Below are positions 15,944 to 25,300 of a stretch of 64,000 nucleotides of DNA, piece by piece. The notes below the pieces were generated by a model. That model was not told where the DNA came from. It made no database searches and saw only the letters and a list, made by a program, of their open reading frames with translations. This DNA comes from Arthrobacter oryzae (GTDB lineage Bacteria > Actinomycetota > Actinomycetes > Actinomycetales > Micrococcaceae). Each line of letters opens with the position of its first letter. Within the stretch, counting starts at the first letter, position 1. The DNA lies in contig NZ_RBIR01000001.1 in NCBI RefSeq assembly GCF_003634095.1, positions 806,001-870,000 on the forward strand, read 5' to 3'. The translations under genes were made by a program, and so were the position numbers.

Positions 15944-18598
15944 TTAGACAATTCCCCGCTTGGCGGCCGTCTTGAGGGCATCACGCCTGCTACCCGCTCC
16001 GAGTTTGCGATAGATTGACCGCTCGTGCGTCTTGACCGTGTTTACGGAGATGTACAGGGCATCGGCAATTTCAGCCGCGGTCATGATGGATCGCATGTAG
16101 GCAAGGACTTCGCGCTCCCGCTCCGTCAGGCTCCAGTAGGACTGTGTTCGAAGTCCGCTCCCGCCCTGCGCATCGCGCGCCATGAGCGCCGCGATAAAGG
16201 ACTCGTAGGCGGTTCCCCAGACGGCGTGCTGCACGAGCAAATCAGCGAGTTCGTCTCTCCGCTCGGCGAACGGCCGCAGGATTGATGCCGGCTCGGCCCG
16301 GTGGACTGCGTGTTCAAGCCGCTCGTGTGCCGCGGCCGTGTCGCCGGTCCGGTGAGCCACCAGCGCCTCGGTCAGGCTCAGGCAGACGTCGATATAGGCG
16401 TTCGACCGACGATCGGTCATCGACTCCGCACAGTGCTGGGCGCCGTCGATGTCCCCTCCCCGGCGCAACAGCTCTGCCAGCAGCGCATCCGCCAAGGCTC
16501 CGTGCCCTCCGGGGGCCAGCGGTTGAACGATCGCCAGCGCAGCGGCGGGATCGCCCTGAGCCTCCGTAACCGTTGCCACGGCGATGGAATGCAGGGCATC
16601 CGAGGACACGGCGAACAGTCCGCGTCCATGAAACGACTCCAGCGCCGCGAACGAGTCGGCGAGCCGGGCCGGATCACCAGAGGCACAGTCAACCAGCACC
16701 CGGTATGTGGCGGTGAGCGGGCCGGCCGGGAAGAGCTCGCCGCCTGCCCGCTGGGCCTTGGTGAGGCACGTCCGCGCGGCTGTCAGATCGTCCCGCCAGT
16801 AGCATGCGATGCCGCGTGCCAGCCAGGCCGGAGCGATCCGCTCTTTCGAAGTCCAGCCCAGCGCGTCTGCCCGTCCCAACACTTGCGTGGCATATTCGTC
16901 GGCGCTCGCCAGGTCCCCGGCCGCTGCGAAAGCCAACGCGAGATCCGCCTGGGCGCAGACTTCGATCGCTTCCAGTTTTTCGGGCTTACGGGTGCCCCTG
17001 GCTGCTGCGAGCAAGGCGGTCGCAAGATCGCCCCTGCGATGCAGTCGGAACTCGGCCTGGGCAAGCAGATACATGCCGGTCGAACAGTCGGCGGAACGGC
17101 CGTCATCCGGGGTGTCGATAGTTGACCGGCCATCCTCCGCCTTGGTGGCGTGAAGGCCCAGCCGGCCCCCGTCCGGCAACGGCTCGAAGAGTGCCCGGTA
17201 ACCGTCCAGCCGTCGACGTCGACTGTCGTCAAGGACAAAAGTCCGCGATAGCGCACGCTCCGTCAGCTCGGACGCGGCGGCGGCGTCGCCGGCAAGGACT
17301 CGGCAGACAGCTCGGATCATCAGGATTTCGGGGTCCTCGCTCCATGGCGCCGGCAAGTCCTCGCAGAGCTGTTCGAGGGTCCGGGCGTCATTGCCGAGCA
17401 CGAACTCAAGCCAATGGGCTCCGAGGGATATCACGGCCTCCCGGGGTGCGCGCCCCTGCAGTGCCTGGGCCACGCACTCAACGACGTCGGCGTCCTGGTA
17501 ATACCGCGCCGCGACGCGGTGCAAACGCTCCGCCAGGAGGGGATCCCGCCGCTGAAGGATGCGCCGGCACTGAGCCGCGAAGAGTGATTGCCACTGGTAC
17601 ATTGATTCGCCGCCGCGGTAGTCATGCTCCGCAATGAAAAGGCCGTTGCGGAGGCATTCCTCGAGCAGCACACCGCCCTGGGGCCGGCCGGAGAGTTCGA
17701 CGGCGAGACGACGGCCCAGCCAGTCGCTTGTAGTGGCCCGCAGGATGAACTCCGCCAGAGACGGCTCGAGCTGGTCGAGGATCTCCTCCGCGACGTAGTC
17801 GGCGAGGGGGATTTGAGTGGGGAAGGCGTTCGGCGTCGTGACCGGCACGTGGCGGGACTGCGCCAGCGAGACGAGCCTGGCGTGGACGGCGACGGGCCAG
17901 CCGGCCGTGACTGCCCATAGCGATCCCGCGTCAAAGGCCGCGCCCTGTCCAAACGAAAACGCGTAATGGCCGACTTCCTCCCGGGTGAAGGCGAGCTCCG
18001 GGGCGCGAAGTTCGCCAAGTCCCTCGCCATACCGGAACCTCTCCAGCTGGATGGGCGCATGCCCGCGTCCCGAGAGGACCAGCCGCAGTGAAGGGGGCGC
18101 CGAGGCCGCGAGCACCCCGACAATTCCGTTGGCGAGTTCGGGCCCGGCCAGATGAACGTCGTCGATCACCAGCACGATCGGCTCGGTGAGGTGTTCGAGC
18201 GCTCCGAGGAGGAGGTCGTAGGAGGCAGCCCGGTCGTGGGTCAGGCCTTGGTCAAGCGCCAGAAGTGCATCATTTCCAGGTAGCGGCAGCCTGCCCGCCG
18301 CCGATTGAATCGCCCCGACGACGCCGTGAAACAGTCGTGCGGGTTGGGTATCGAAGCGGTCAAGCGACAGCCACGCGCACGGCAGGGCACAGTTGCGGAC
18401 CCAGTCGCCCAGAAATGTCGTCTTGCCGTAGCCGGCTGGTGCTGTGACGAGCGTCAGGCGGTGCGAGTCTGTGGACACGGACAACGCGTCTTCCAGGCGC
18501 GGGCGCTCCAGCGCTCCGAGGCCTCGCACAGGTGGCCGGATCTTGAACTGCGGACCAGGCACCCATTCGGGGTTTAGCATCTCTCCCACGTTGCACAT
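15944..18598 (-). CDS. MalT-like LuxR-family ATPase regulator (LAL)
   Basis: This encodes 884 residues. A nucleotide-binding STAND domain has Walker A TAPAGYGKTT (about 54-63) and IVLVIDDVHLA as Walker B (about 135). A long helical repeat region follows (about 350-800). The C-terminal LuxR helix-turn-helix (about 815-880) has LTEREREVLAYMRSIMTAAEIADALYIS and VNTVKTHERSIYRKL. Such proteins sense a ligand through the helical repeats and activate transcription with ATP bound. The ligand and targets are unknown. ATG 18598 and ATG 18580 are both possible starts; neither has an ideal ribosome site. Confidence 0.9.
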   Translation of the reverse strand: MCNVGEMLNPEWVPGPQFKIRPPVRGLGALERPRLEDALSVSTDSHRLTLVTAPAGYGKTTFLGDWVRNCALPCAWLSLDRFDTQPARLFHGVVGAIQSAAGRLPLPGNDALLALDQGLTHDRAASYDLLLGALEHLTEPIVLVIDDVHLAGPELANGIVGVLAASAPPSLRLVLSGRGHAPIQLERFRYGEGLGELRAPELAFTREEVGHYAFSFGQGAAFDAGSLWAVTAGWPVAVHARLVSLAQSRHVPVTTPNAFPTQIPLADYVAEEILDQLEPSLAEFILRATTSDWLGRRLAVELSGRPQGGVLLEECLRNGLFIAEHDYRGGESMYQWQSLFAAQCRRILQRRDPLLAERLHRVAARYYQDADVVECVAQALQGRAPREAVISLGAHWLEFVLGNDARTLEQLCEDLPAPWSEDPEILMIRAVCRVLAGDAAAASELTERALSRTFVLDDSRRRRLDGYRALFEPLPDGGRLGLHATKAEDGRSTIDTPDDGRSADCSTGMYLLAQAEFRLHRRGDLATALLAAARGTRKPEKLEAIEVCAQADLALAFAAAGDLASADEYATQVLGRADALGWTSKERIAPAWLARGIACYWRDDLTAARTCLTKAQRAGGELFPAGPLTATYRVLVDCASGDPARLADSFAALESFHGRGLFAVSSDALHSIAVATVTEAQGDPAAALAIVQPLAPGGHGALADALLAELLRRGGDIDGAQHCAESMTDRRSNAYIDVCLSLTEALVAHRTGDTAAAHERLEHAVHRAEPASILRPFAERRDELADLLVQHAVWGTAYESFIAALMARDAQGGSGLRTQSYWSLTEREREVLAYMRSIMTAAEIADALYISVNTVKTHERSIYRKLGAGSRRDALKTAAKRGIV

Positions 18599-18732
18599 GC
18601 TAGGCGGACGCGAAAGGGCTCCAACAGGGCGCAAAGACCCCTTGTGCGCTCCGGAGTAGCGCGACTTTTCTGCGGCCGTACAGGCCCAAATGCCGTGCGG
18701 CATGAATTGTGTGCCTCGGGGTATCATCAGTC

Positions 18733-19293
18733 ATGGCTACGACGGACGGCCCCCCGGGTAATCCGATTTTCCTCCGCGACCTCGATAAGTCCAGCCGGCG
18801 GCGTGTCCTTATTCAGGCCGTTTCACGTATGGCCGCATTTACGGTAATCATCCTCGCCCTTTACTTCTTTATTCCGGTGGGCGGATTCAATGACGCCAAT
18901 CCTGCGGCGGCCTGGATCCGTCTGGCAGGAGTTGTATTGATTTTTTTGGCAGCCTTGGCTGTCCAACTGCGGATGATCCTCGCGGCACATATCCCGCAAG
19001 TCCGGGCGGCCGAGGCAGTGGTCGAAACTGTTCTAATGTTCCTGTGCCTTTTCGGGCTGCTATACCTGTCACTGTCCCTAACGGACCCGTCGTCCTTTAG
19101 TGAGCACCTAACCCGGACAGACGCCCTTTACTTCACAACGTCCACGTTTGCCACGGTCGGGTTCGGCGATATTACTCCTGTAAGTCAATTGGCCCGCGCA
19201 GTCGTATCGGTGCAAATGGTTGCTGATCTGGGCGCTCTCCTCCTCGTCGCAAAAGTGGCATTTTTCGCGGCGGGCCGACGCCTGGGCCGTTAG
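18733..19293 (+). CDS. Two-TM potassium channel with TVGFGD filter
   Basis: This encodes 186 residues. Two N-terminal hydrophobic helices (about 28-50 and 60-80) precede the pore module. The third helix is near residues 100-120, the pore loop ends in the selectivity filter TVGFGD (about 145-150), and a last helix follows. The short cytosolic tail has no RCK domain. The start at ATG 18733 has no Shine-Dalgarno. A TATCAT box (18722-18727) lies 5 bases before it, suggesting a leaderless message. It diverges from the LuxR-type regulator gene. Confidence 0.85.
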   Translation: MATTDGPPGNPIFLRDLDKSSRRRVLIQAVSRMAAFTVIILALYFFIPVGGFNDANPAAAWIRLAGVVLIFLAALAVQLRMILAAHIPQVRAAEAVVETVLMFLCLFGLLYLSLSLTDPSSFSEHLTRTDALYFTTSTFATVGFGDITPVSQLARAVVSVQMVADLGALLLVAKVAFFAAGRRLGR

Positions 19294-19791
19294 CCCCTGT
19301 ACCGCCCCCGTGATCATCCGGAGGAGGTGATGCCCGGTGTGCATGCTGGCGGATGGCGCACCAGGCAGAGCAAATGGGCTGGCGAACCGGGCTGCCGGGA
19401 CGGGCTCTTATTCACCATCATCGGGACGTTCCCCACCCTGGCCCCGCGGCCCCCGGCATGGCCGGCCATTCTTCAGGCAGCCAGATCACCCGATGTGGGT
19501 GGGGTTGGAGCAGTCCGCCGAGTGGACAATGAAAATTGTCATGAGTGCCCAACCGCGGAACAGGAACAGTGCTTGTCTTACCTGCTTCCGGCTTAGTCAG
19601 GCGTCGACGGACGACCCGTTAGGGTCACCGCGGAGCCTGCCGCCATCGACTCATAGTTGGAGGTTGTTCCCGTGCCGGTATTCAGCAGCCTGGCCTTGGT
19701 GGATGCTCTGCTGACGGCCCTGACTCATCCGAATGCAGCCGCCCGTGGCCATGGGCCGGCGCGAAGTGTTGCTACTTAGGCGGAGCACCTC
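19294..19791. other. 498-bp region with one possible small ORF
   Basis: ORFs at 19327-19596 and 19337-19714 have no recognisable protein and look like chance reading frames. A weak relative of the inverted-repeat box (TCATCC-N5-AGGTGA) occurs at 19314-19330. The only coding candidate I would keep is the small ORF at 19672-19779. Confidence 0.35.
19672..19779 (+). CDS. Possible 35-residue small protein
   Basis: A GTG start follows GGAGG at an 8-base spacing, and the ORF encodes a short mostly hydrophobic/alanine-rich peptide (MPVFSSLALVDALLTALTHP onward). It lies just before the membrane-protein gene at 19792 and could be a leader peptide. The evidence is only the ribosome site and position, so it may be chance. 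Confidence 0.3.
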   Translation: MPVFSSLALVDALLTALTHPNAAARGHGPARSVAT

Positions 19792-21321
19792 ATGTCCCTC
19801 CACGAACAGTCACCGGGCGCAGACAGCCCGGAACAGGAAGAAATACTGCGCCTACGGGCGGAGGTCGCCCGGCTGCAGCGCGAACGGGACGACGCCAGGA
19901 CGGCGCATCCGAGGCCTCCCAGGCAGCGTTCGGGCATGGGTCGGCACATAGTGGCAATCGTGTTGGTGGTCTTGACTGCGGTTTTGGCACTCGCCGCAGT
20001 CCCTGCCCTCTATCTGCGCAGTGAACTCATCGACACCGATCACTATGTGGCCACCGTGGCGCCCTTGGCCTCGGACCCAGCGATCCAGGCCGAGATTGCG
20101 AACAAGGTCACGCAACAGATCAGCGACTCCGTGGACTTCGAGGCCATCACCCGCGACGCACTCAACGAACTCAGCAAGACGGCGCCGCGCGCGGCTGCGG
20201 TGATCACCGGTCTGGCGCCGGTGATTGCGGAGCAGACCAGGAACCTCGTTCACTCCGCCGTGTCCAAATTCGTGGCCACGCCGCAGTTCCAGGATCTTTG
20301 GATCCAGGTGAACCGGGTGGCACATCAGGGCCTGGTGAACCTCGCCACCGGAAACACAGGCGGCACCGTCAGCATTGACCAGAACGGTACGGTGACGATC
20401 TCCACGAAGGAGATCATCGCCCGGGTCAAGACGCTCCTGGTCCAGCAAGGTGTCGGCATCGCTTCCAGGATCCCCGAGGTTGACGCGCAGATCGCCCTGT
20501 TCCAGTCACCCGAACTGGTCCGGGCCACGACCGCGATCAGGACGTTGAACCAGACCGCCCCAATATTGGGATGGCTGACGGTGATCAGTGCCGTGGGCGC
20601 CGTAGCCGTGGCCCCGCGTGGCCGGAAGCGGAGCACCACCAGCGGGGTCGGGTTGGCCGTGGCCATAGCCATGGCGGTGTTGGCCCTGGGCCTCGTGATC
20701 GGGCGCAGCATCCTCCTGAACTCGATTCCGCCGGACGCTGTCTCCCCCGCAGCCGCACAAAGCCTGGTGGAGACACTGCTGGTGCCACTGCGCACCAGCG
20801 TGCGCCTCGTATTTGTGGTGGGACTCATCATTGCGCTGGCCGCATTCCTGGGCGGCCACTCGCGTCCCGCGGAGTTTGTCCGGCACGGGCTGGCGACTGC
20901 CGGCGACTATATCAACGGCAAGGTCGGCGCGGGCCAGGCCAAACCATGGCAGCTCTGGCTGGCCCGCTACCGGCGGATACTGGAAGCCGTCGTCGTTGGA
21001 ATCGCCGTGCTGGTGCTGATCTTTTGGCAGGACCCGACGGCGGCCGTCGCAATCTGGACGGCGGTCCTTGCGGTCCTGGCTATCCTCGTGGTTGAACTGC
21101 TTTGCCGCCCTGCCATTGCCCTGGGCACGGACGTCGAATCCACCGCGGTGACGGCCCCCGAGTCCGCAACCTCACCGGCGGCCGCCGGGCCGGCCGCCGC
21201 GCCTACTACCAGTACTACCGGCTCTGCCGCCTCTACCGGCTCTACCGGCTCAACCGGCAAGGATTCCGCCACGGCCGGTGGGGCCCCGGACAAGCCGAAT
21301 CCCACGATTCCGCTCCCCTAA
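19792..21321 (+). CDS. Actinobacterial integral membrane protein, coiled-coil start
   Basis: This encodes 509 residues. A short N-terminal coiled coil (EEILRLRAEVARLQRERDDA, about 16-35) precedes TM1 (about 50-75). A large external domain of about 200 residues follows. Further hydrophobic helices appear near residues 250-265, 285-305, 340-360 and 400-445. The low-complexity Thr/Ser/Gly tail (about 475-500) is repeat-like. This resembles hypothetical membrane proteins widespread in Arthrobacter and relatives. I recognise no enzymatic motif. The start has a GGAG site. Confidence 0.75.
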   Translation: MSLHEQSPGADSPEQEEILRLRAEVARLQRERDDARTAHPRPPRQRSGMGRHIVAIVLVVLTAVLALAAVPALYLRSELIDTDHYVATVAPLASDPAIQAEIANKVTQQISDSVDFEAITRDALNELSKTAPRAAAVITGLAPVIAEQTRNLVHSAVSKFVATPQFQDLWIQVNRVAHQGLVNLATGNTGGTVSIDQNGTVTISTKEIIARVKTLLVQQGVGIASRIPEVDAQIALFQSPELVRATTAIRTLNQTAPILGWLTVISAVGAVAVAPRGRKRSTTSGVGLAVAIAMAVLALGLVIGRSILLNSIPPDAVSPAAAQSLVETLLVPLRTSVRLVFVVGLIIALAAFLGGHSRPAEFVRHGLATAGDYINGKVGAGQAKPWQLWLARYRRILEAVVVGIAVLVLIFWQDPTAAVAIWTAVLAVLAILVVELLCRPAIALGTDVESTAVTAPESATSPAAAGPAAAPTTSTTGSAASTGSTGSTGKDSATAGGAPDKPNPTIPLP

Positions 21322-21327
21322 CCGCCT

Positions 21328-22158
21328 TTAGGCAATAGCGGGCGAGAACGGAACCAGGTCTTCCCCGCCGCCGTGTACGACGACGCACGTGGACTCCGGC
21401 ACTTCCCGCCAAGCGCCGCGCAGGTCCCCCAAGGGCTCGGATACAACCAGTCGCGCGTTGTCAGAGAGGACATGCAGCATGGGATTGTCCGGGTACTGCT
21501 CGCGGAGTGTCGCGACGTCGGTGCTGTGGAACAGCGACCGTGAACGGCCTTCGCTCGAGTAGCGGAACGCCCAAGTCGTCTCGCCGTCGGTGGTTGCCAC
21601 CGTCATCTGAATCGGAAAGTCGACGCCGTGCCGCCTGCCGACGTCTTCAATCAATCCCACGGCAGCAGCGACAGCGCTGATCGGATCCTGTTCCAGGCCG
21701 AAGGTGAGCGCGAGGAAGAAGAACAGTTCCGAGTCCGTGGCTCCCTCGATCTGCGGAAAGAGCGAGGGTTCCACGGTCATGGCGAGATCGCGCTTCACCG
21801 CCGGGAAGTCCGCGATGAGCCCGTTGTGCATCCACAGCCAACGGCGATGGCGAAACGGATGGCAGTTAGTCTGTTGGACCGCCGAGCCGGTCGAGGCGCG
21901 GATATGTGCGAAGACGCGCCCGGATGACGCCTGGCCGGACAACTCGCGGAGGTTGCGGTCGTGCCAGGCCGGCTCCGTGCTGTGGAACAAACCTGGATAC
22001 GGCGCCGATCCGTACCAGCCAACACCGAAGCCGTCCCCGTTGGTGGTTTCGACTCCCAACCGCGCGTGTCTGCTCTGCATCACGAGCGAGTTAGCGGGTT
22101 TGTACAAAAGCTCCTCGAGGTTGATCGGCGAACCCGAATACGCGAGCCAACGACACAT
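21328..22158 (-). CDS. Class II glutamine amidotransferase
   Basis: This encodes 276 residues. The mature enzyme begins MCRWLAYSG, where Cys2 is the N-terminal nucleophile after loss of the first Met; this fixes the start at 22158 rather than 22194. NGDGFGVGWYG, FAHIRASTGSAVQQTNCHPF and WMHNG are the Ntn-hydrolase glutaminase motifs, as in YafJ-like proteins. The partner synthase is not known for this family. A very strong AGGAGAGGGAGG site is present, and two inverted-repeat boxes lie upstream. Confidence 0.92.
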   Translation of the reverse strand: MCRWLAYSGSPINLEELLYKPANSLVMQSRHARLGVETTNGDGFGVGWYGSAPYPGLFHSTEPAWHDRNLRELSGQASSGRVFAHIRASTGSAVQQTNCHPFRHRRWLWMHNGLIADFPAVKRDLAMTVEPSLFPQIEGATDSELFFFLALTFGLEQDPISAVAAAVGLIEDVGRRHGVDFPIQMTVATTDGETTWAFRYSSEGRSRSLFHSTDVATLREQYPDNPMLHVLSDNARLVVSEPLGDLRGAWREVPESTCVVVHGGGEDLVPFSPAIA

Positions 22159-22214
22159 GGCGTCCTCCCTCTCCTGTGGACTGAAGTCCATCACGGGTGC
22201 GCGGCCCGCACATC

Positions 22215-22230
22215 ATCACCCCGGGGTGAT
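22215..22230. promoter_or_regulatory. Perfect palindrome, recurrent box copy 2
   Basis: ATCACCCCGGGGTGAT is a perfect 16-bp palindrome. It has the same TCACCC/GGGTGA half-sites as the other boxes but a 2-base instead of 5-base spacer. It lies 57 bases upstream of the glutamine amidotransferase start. Confidence 0.55.
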
Positions 22231-22291
22231 TCGACGAGGCCCGGGCAGCCGCCGACGGCGAGTCTCCCGCCGTCGCGTGCAGCCCCGAGGA

Positions 22292-22308
22292 TCACCCCCG
22301 GCGGGTGA
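22292..22308. promoter_or_regulatory. Recurrent inverted-repeat box, copy 3
   Basis: TCACCC-CCGGC-GGGTGA has perfect half-sites with a 5-base spacer. It lies in the divergent gap between the amidotransferase and the lipoprotein gene and could serve the rightward lipoprotein-SHOCT-AI-2E-GAP cluster. Confidence 0.6.
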
Positions 22309-22412
22309 GGCGCCCGCACGGCGCGAAGCCAACACTGGTGATACCTGCGGTGTTTGACCTGCCCAGGCGCAGGCCTATGAAGAGCGTCAAACCAAGGAGA
22401 GAGGGGCCTCCA

Positions 22413-22850
22413 ATGTCGAGACCACTACCAGTCCTCGCGCGGATGATTACGCTCGTCGCAGCCATAGGGTTACTTGCCGGCTGCGGTAGCACAGGTACCA
22501 GCACCAGTCCCAGCCAGACCCCGAGCGTTTCGCCCGTTTGCGCTGCCGCCTCTGCCTACGAGTCTGCCTTGACGAATTTCAAGGACACCCTGAAACCAAG
22601 CTCCACCATTGAGCAGATCCAAACAGCTCGGAATCAGGTCGTGAAAGCCTTTGACGATATGGTCAGCGCTGCAGGGGACGCTGCCAAAGATCGGGTGGAC
22701 GCAGTTAAGACGGCGGAACAAAAGTTCGCCGCCGCAGTGAAGGCCGTTCCCGACAGCGCAACCCTGACCCAGGCAATCGATTCCCTGCGGGCCGAAGCTG
22801 CGAACGTGCAAGGCGCGGTCGCCGACCTCACCAGCGAGGTCAAGTGCTAG
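22413..22850 (+). CDS. Predicted lipoprotein, helical
   Basis: This encodes 145 residues. The signal peptide ends in lipobox LLAGC, with Cys24, followed by a Ser/Thr/Pro linker. The mature part (about 45-145) is helical with heptad-like spacing, and two cysteines (in SPVCAAASAYES and the last residue) could pair. No enzymatic domain is apparent. A strong GGAGAGAGG site sits before ATG 22413. It is the first gene of a four-gene rightward cluster, with gaps of 93, 57 and 39 bp. Confidence 0.75.
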   Translation: MSRPLPVLARMITLVAAIGLLAGCGSTGTSTSPSQTPSVSPVCAAASAYESALTNFKDTLKPSSTIEQIQTARNQVVKAFDDMVSAAGDAAKDRVDAVKTAEQKFAAAVKAVPDSATLTQAIDSLRAEAANVQGAVADLTSEVKC

Positions 22851-22943
22851 CCCGGGCTGCACGCCGATCTGCGCAATACCCGTCCCCCGCCCCGGGCCGC
22901 GTTCACAAACAACACCGCGCCGAGTGAAAGTAGGGAAGCCACA

Positions 22944-23330
22944 ATGAGTTTCTTCGAAGATTTCTGGAATATTTTCTGGTGGCTCTTCTGTGTATATGCG
23001 ATCTTCGCTTTCCTGTGGGCGTTGTTCATGGTCATCGGTGACCTCTTCCGTGACCACGAACTCAGCGGCTGGTGGAAGGCCGTATGGATCTTCTTTCTCG
23101 CCTTCGTACCTTTCCTGTCGCTGCTGGTCTACATGATCGCCCGCGGCAAGGGAATGACGAAGCGGTCGATGGAACAAGCCCGTAAGAGCCAGGCGGAGAC
23201 GGATGCGTATATTCGCCAGGTTGCCGCCGCGAGCCCGAGCGAGGAGATCGCCAAAGCCAAGACACTCATGGACGCCGGAACCATCAGCGCGGAAGAATTC
23301 GAAAGGATCAAGAGCAAGGCAGTCGCCTGA
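22944..23330 (+). CDS. SHOCT-domain membrane protein
   Basis: This encodes 128 residues. Two hydrophobic helices near residues 8-32 and 45-65 are rich in Trp and Phe, in the style of PLDc_N-type small membrane proteins. The C-terminal SHOCT motif (about 98-126) reads EEIAKAKTLMDAGTISAEEFERIKSKAV. SHOCT modules probably mediate oligomerisation. The gene is placed with the lipoprotein and AI-2E family genes. The role is unknown beyond an envelope location. Confidence 0.88.
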   Translation: MSFFEDFWNIFWWLFCVYAIFAFLWALFMVIGDLFRDHELSGWWKAVWIFFLAFVPFLSLLVYMIARGKGMTKRSMEQARKSQAETDAYIRQVAAASPSEEIAKAKTLMDAGTISAEEFERIKSKAVA

Positions 23331-23387
23331 CGCGGCGCACGCCTTCTCACCCCTAAACCAGGGCCAGACTGAACCAAGGAGGGCTCA

Positions 23388-24542
23388 ATGGAGCCGGCAT
23401 CATCGGAGTCCGAGCCACGCCCAGCCCTCCCCCGCAGCGTCACCATATTGCTGGCCCTGGCCAGCGCCTCCGTCGTGGCTTTCGGCCTGGGTGCGATGAG
23501 GGGAATCATCACACCGGTATTCTTTGCGTTCGTGCTCACTCTGTGTGTCCATCCGATCCGCCGCTGGATGCAGGCTCGGGGAATCTCCCGGGGCATCGCG
23601 ACGGGCACCACGATTGCGGCCGTCTTCGGATTGCTCATCGCCTTCGCCGCCATCTTTTTGGCCTCCCTCGCCCAGTTCTCCGCGCTGCTACCGCAATACG
23701 CCCCCCAAGTGGCCCAGCTCGGCGCCAACATCGCCACAGCCCTGGAATCCATAGGCTTCGGCCCGGAGCAAACCCAGGCGGTCCTAAACGGCTTCACCCC
23801 GGGCAGTATCATCGGCTTCCTCGGCAGTCTGCTGGGGAACATCGCGAGCCTGGCGGGCAGCCTCGTTATCATCCTGACGATGCTCATCCTCATGGCCATC
23901 GACGGCTCGCGCGTACCCGTGATCCTGACCCATTTGAACTTCCACCGCCCGGCAGTCGTCTCCGCCTTCGTCGAGTTCGGGACCGGCGTGCGCCGTTATA
24001 TGGTCGCCACCACGATCCTTGGGCTCGCCCAGGGCTTGTTCAACTTCCTTGTCCTGGTCATCCTCCAGGTCCCCGGAGCCCTGCTCTGGGGTTTGCTGTC
24101 CTTCATCTGCAGTTTCATCCCCAACATTGGCTACTTCATCGCGATCGTCCCGCCGCTGTTCTTCGGATTCCTCACGGGTGGCTGGCAGACCGTTGTGGCC
24201 ATCATCGTCATCTATGGTGGAATCAACGGCCTGATCCAGTCCGTCATCCAGCCGAAGTACGTGGGCAACGCAGTGTCGCTCAGCGAGACTCTGACCTTTG
24301 TCTCCGTCCTTTTCTGGGCAGTGGTGCTGGGGCCGGTCGGAGCGATCCTCGCGGTTCCCCTGACCCTTTTTGCCCGCGCCCTCCTGCTCGATTCAGACCC
24401 GTCCATTTCATTGTGGCGGCCCTTGACGGGCGACAGAAGGGACGTGGCCCTGCTCCTCAAGCAAGAAGACGATGCGATCCGCGCCCGCCGCGGCCGGCCA
24501 CGACCAGGCCGGCCGGACACGGGCAGTGTCCCGAAGGCATGA
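23388..24542 (+). CDS. AI-2E family transporter
   Basis: This encodes 384 residues with about seven to eight hydrophobic helices, typical of the AI-2E exporter superfamily. It has the conserved late segment LLSFICSFIPNIGYFIAIVPPLFFGFL and a following IYGGINGLIQSVIQPKYVGNAVSLSETLTFVSVLFW motif. Members export autoinducer-2 or move Na+/H+; the substrate cannot be fixed from sequence. The basic C-terminal tail is cytosolic. AGGAGGG precedes the start. Confidence 0.92.
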   Translation: MEPASSESEPRPALPRSVTILLALASASVVAFGLGAMRGIITPVFFAFVLTLCVHPIRRWMQARGISRGIATGTTIAAVFGLLIAFAAIFLASLAQFSALLPQYAPQVAQLGANIATALESIGFGPEQTQAVLNGFTPGSIIGFLGSLLGNIASLAGSLVIILTMLILMAIDGSRVPVILTHLNFHRPAVVSAFVEFGTGVRRYMVATTILGLAQGLFNFLVLVILQVPGALLWGLLSFICSFIPNIGYFIAIVPPLFFGFLTGGWQTVVAIIVIYGGINGLIQSVIQPKYVGNAVSLSETLTFVSVLFWAVVLGPVGAILAVPLTLFARALLLDSDPSISLWRPLTGDRRDVALLLKQEDDAIRARRGRPRPGRPDTGSVPKA

Positions 24543-24581
24543 CATGCTGTCGGGAGGCCGTCCGGGGCAGGTGAAAGCCAC

Positions 24582-25247
24582 ATGCTGAACACCATCACCA
24601 GCCTCCTGCTCTTCGCCGTCGCCGGGGCGATGAGCACCGTGCCCGTCAGTGTGACGATCATGATTCTGCTCTCGCCCAATCCACGCCGCGGCGCCCTTCC
24701 CTTCCTGATCGGCAGCCTCGTTGGTTCGATTCTGCTCGTGGGCCTGTCGGCGGTCGGGCTGCAGTCCCTGCCCGTCAGGCCACGCCTGCGCAGGGACGAA
24801 CTAATGGCCCAGTTTGGCGTTCTGATCGGTGTACTTCTCATTGGCTACGCCGTATACCTCCTCGTGAGCAAAGGCGGGCGGGACAACGCCATGCTGGGCA
24901 AGGTGAAGTCGCGGTTCATCTCCGCCCGGCCTTGGGAATTCGTCGCCCTGGGCCTGGGCTTGAACCTGCGTCCCAAGGCAATCCTGCTGGCCGTCACGGC
25001 GGGCGCCGTGATCGGTGTCCAGGAACTGCCGCCGCTTGAAGGAAGCGTGCTGGTCCTCGCTTACGCCGCCGTGGCCCAGTCCGCCGTCGTCATTCCGGTC
25101 CTCGTGTGGCTGCGCTCTCCGGAACGCGCCCAGGCACCTTTGACCACGCTCTACAACTGGTTGCAGCGCCACGGCCGCAGGATCGCGGCGATCGTCACGC
25201 TGGCGATTGGGCTTTTCCTTGTGGGCTACAGCGTCCTCCAGCTCTGA
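24582..25247 (+). CDS. GAP family (Sap/GPL-addressing-like) membrane protein
   Basis: This encodes 221 residues with six predicted helices, of the LysE-related GAP (GPLgp addressing protein) family, first known in mycobacterial glycolipid transport. The first helix carries AVAGAMSTVPVSVTIMILLSPNPRRGALPFLIGSLVGS and the third region GLGLNLRPKAILLAVTAGAVIG. It is the last gene of the envelope cluster, 39 bp after the AI-2E gene. Lipid or amino-acid export are both possible. Confidence 0.85.
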   Translation: MLNTITSLLLFAVAGAMSTVPVSVTIMILLSPNPRRGALPFLIGSLVGSILLVGLSAVGLQSLPVRPRLRRDELMAQFGVLIGVLLIGYAVYLLVSKGGRDNAMLGKVKSRFISARPWEFVALGLGLNLRPKAILLAVTAGAVIGVQELPPLEGSVLVLAYAAVAQSAVVIPVLVWLRSPERAQAPLTTLYNWLQRHGRRIAAIVTLAIGLFLVGYSVLQL

Positions 25248-25300
25248 CCGGGAAGTCCGCACAGGCCGGCGGTCCGGACCTCGCACACCGGCTGCGGCGC

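Noticed and set aside
19314..19330. Weak relative of the inverted-repeat box (TCATCC-N5-AGGTGA)
   Set aside because: Both half-sites are degenerate and no promoter lies at the expected distance, so it is not counted as a copy.
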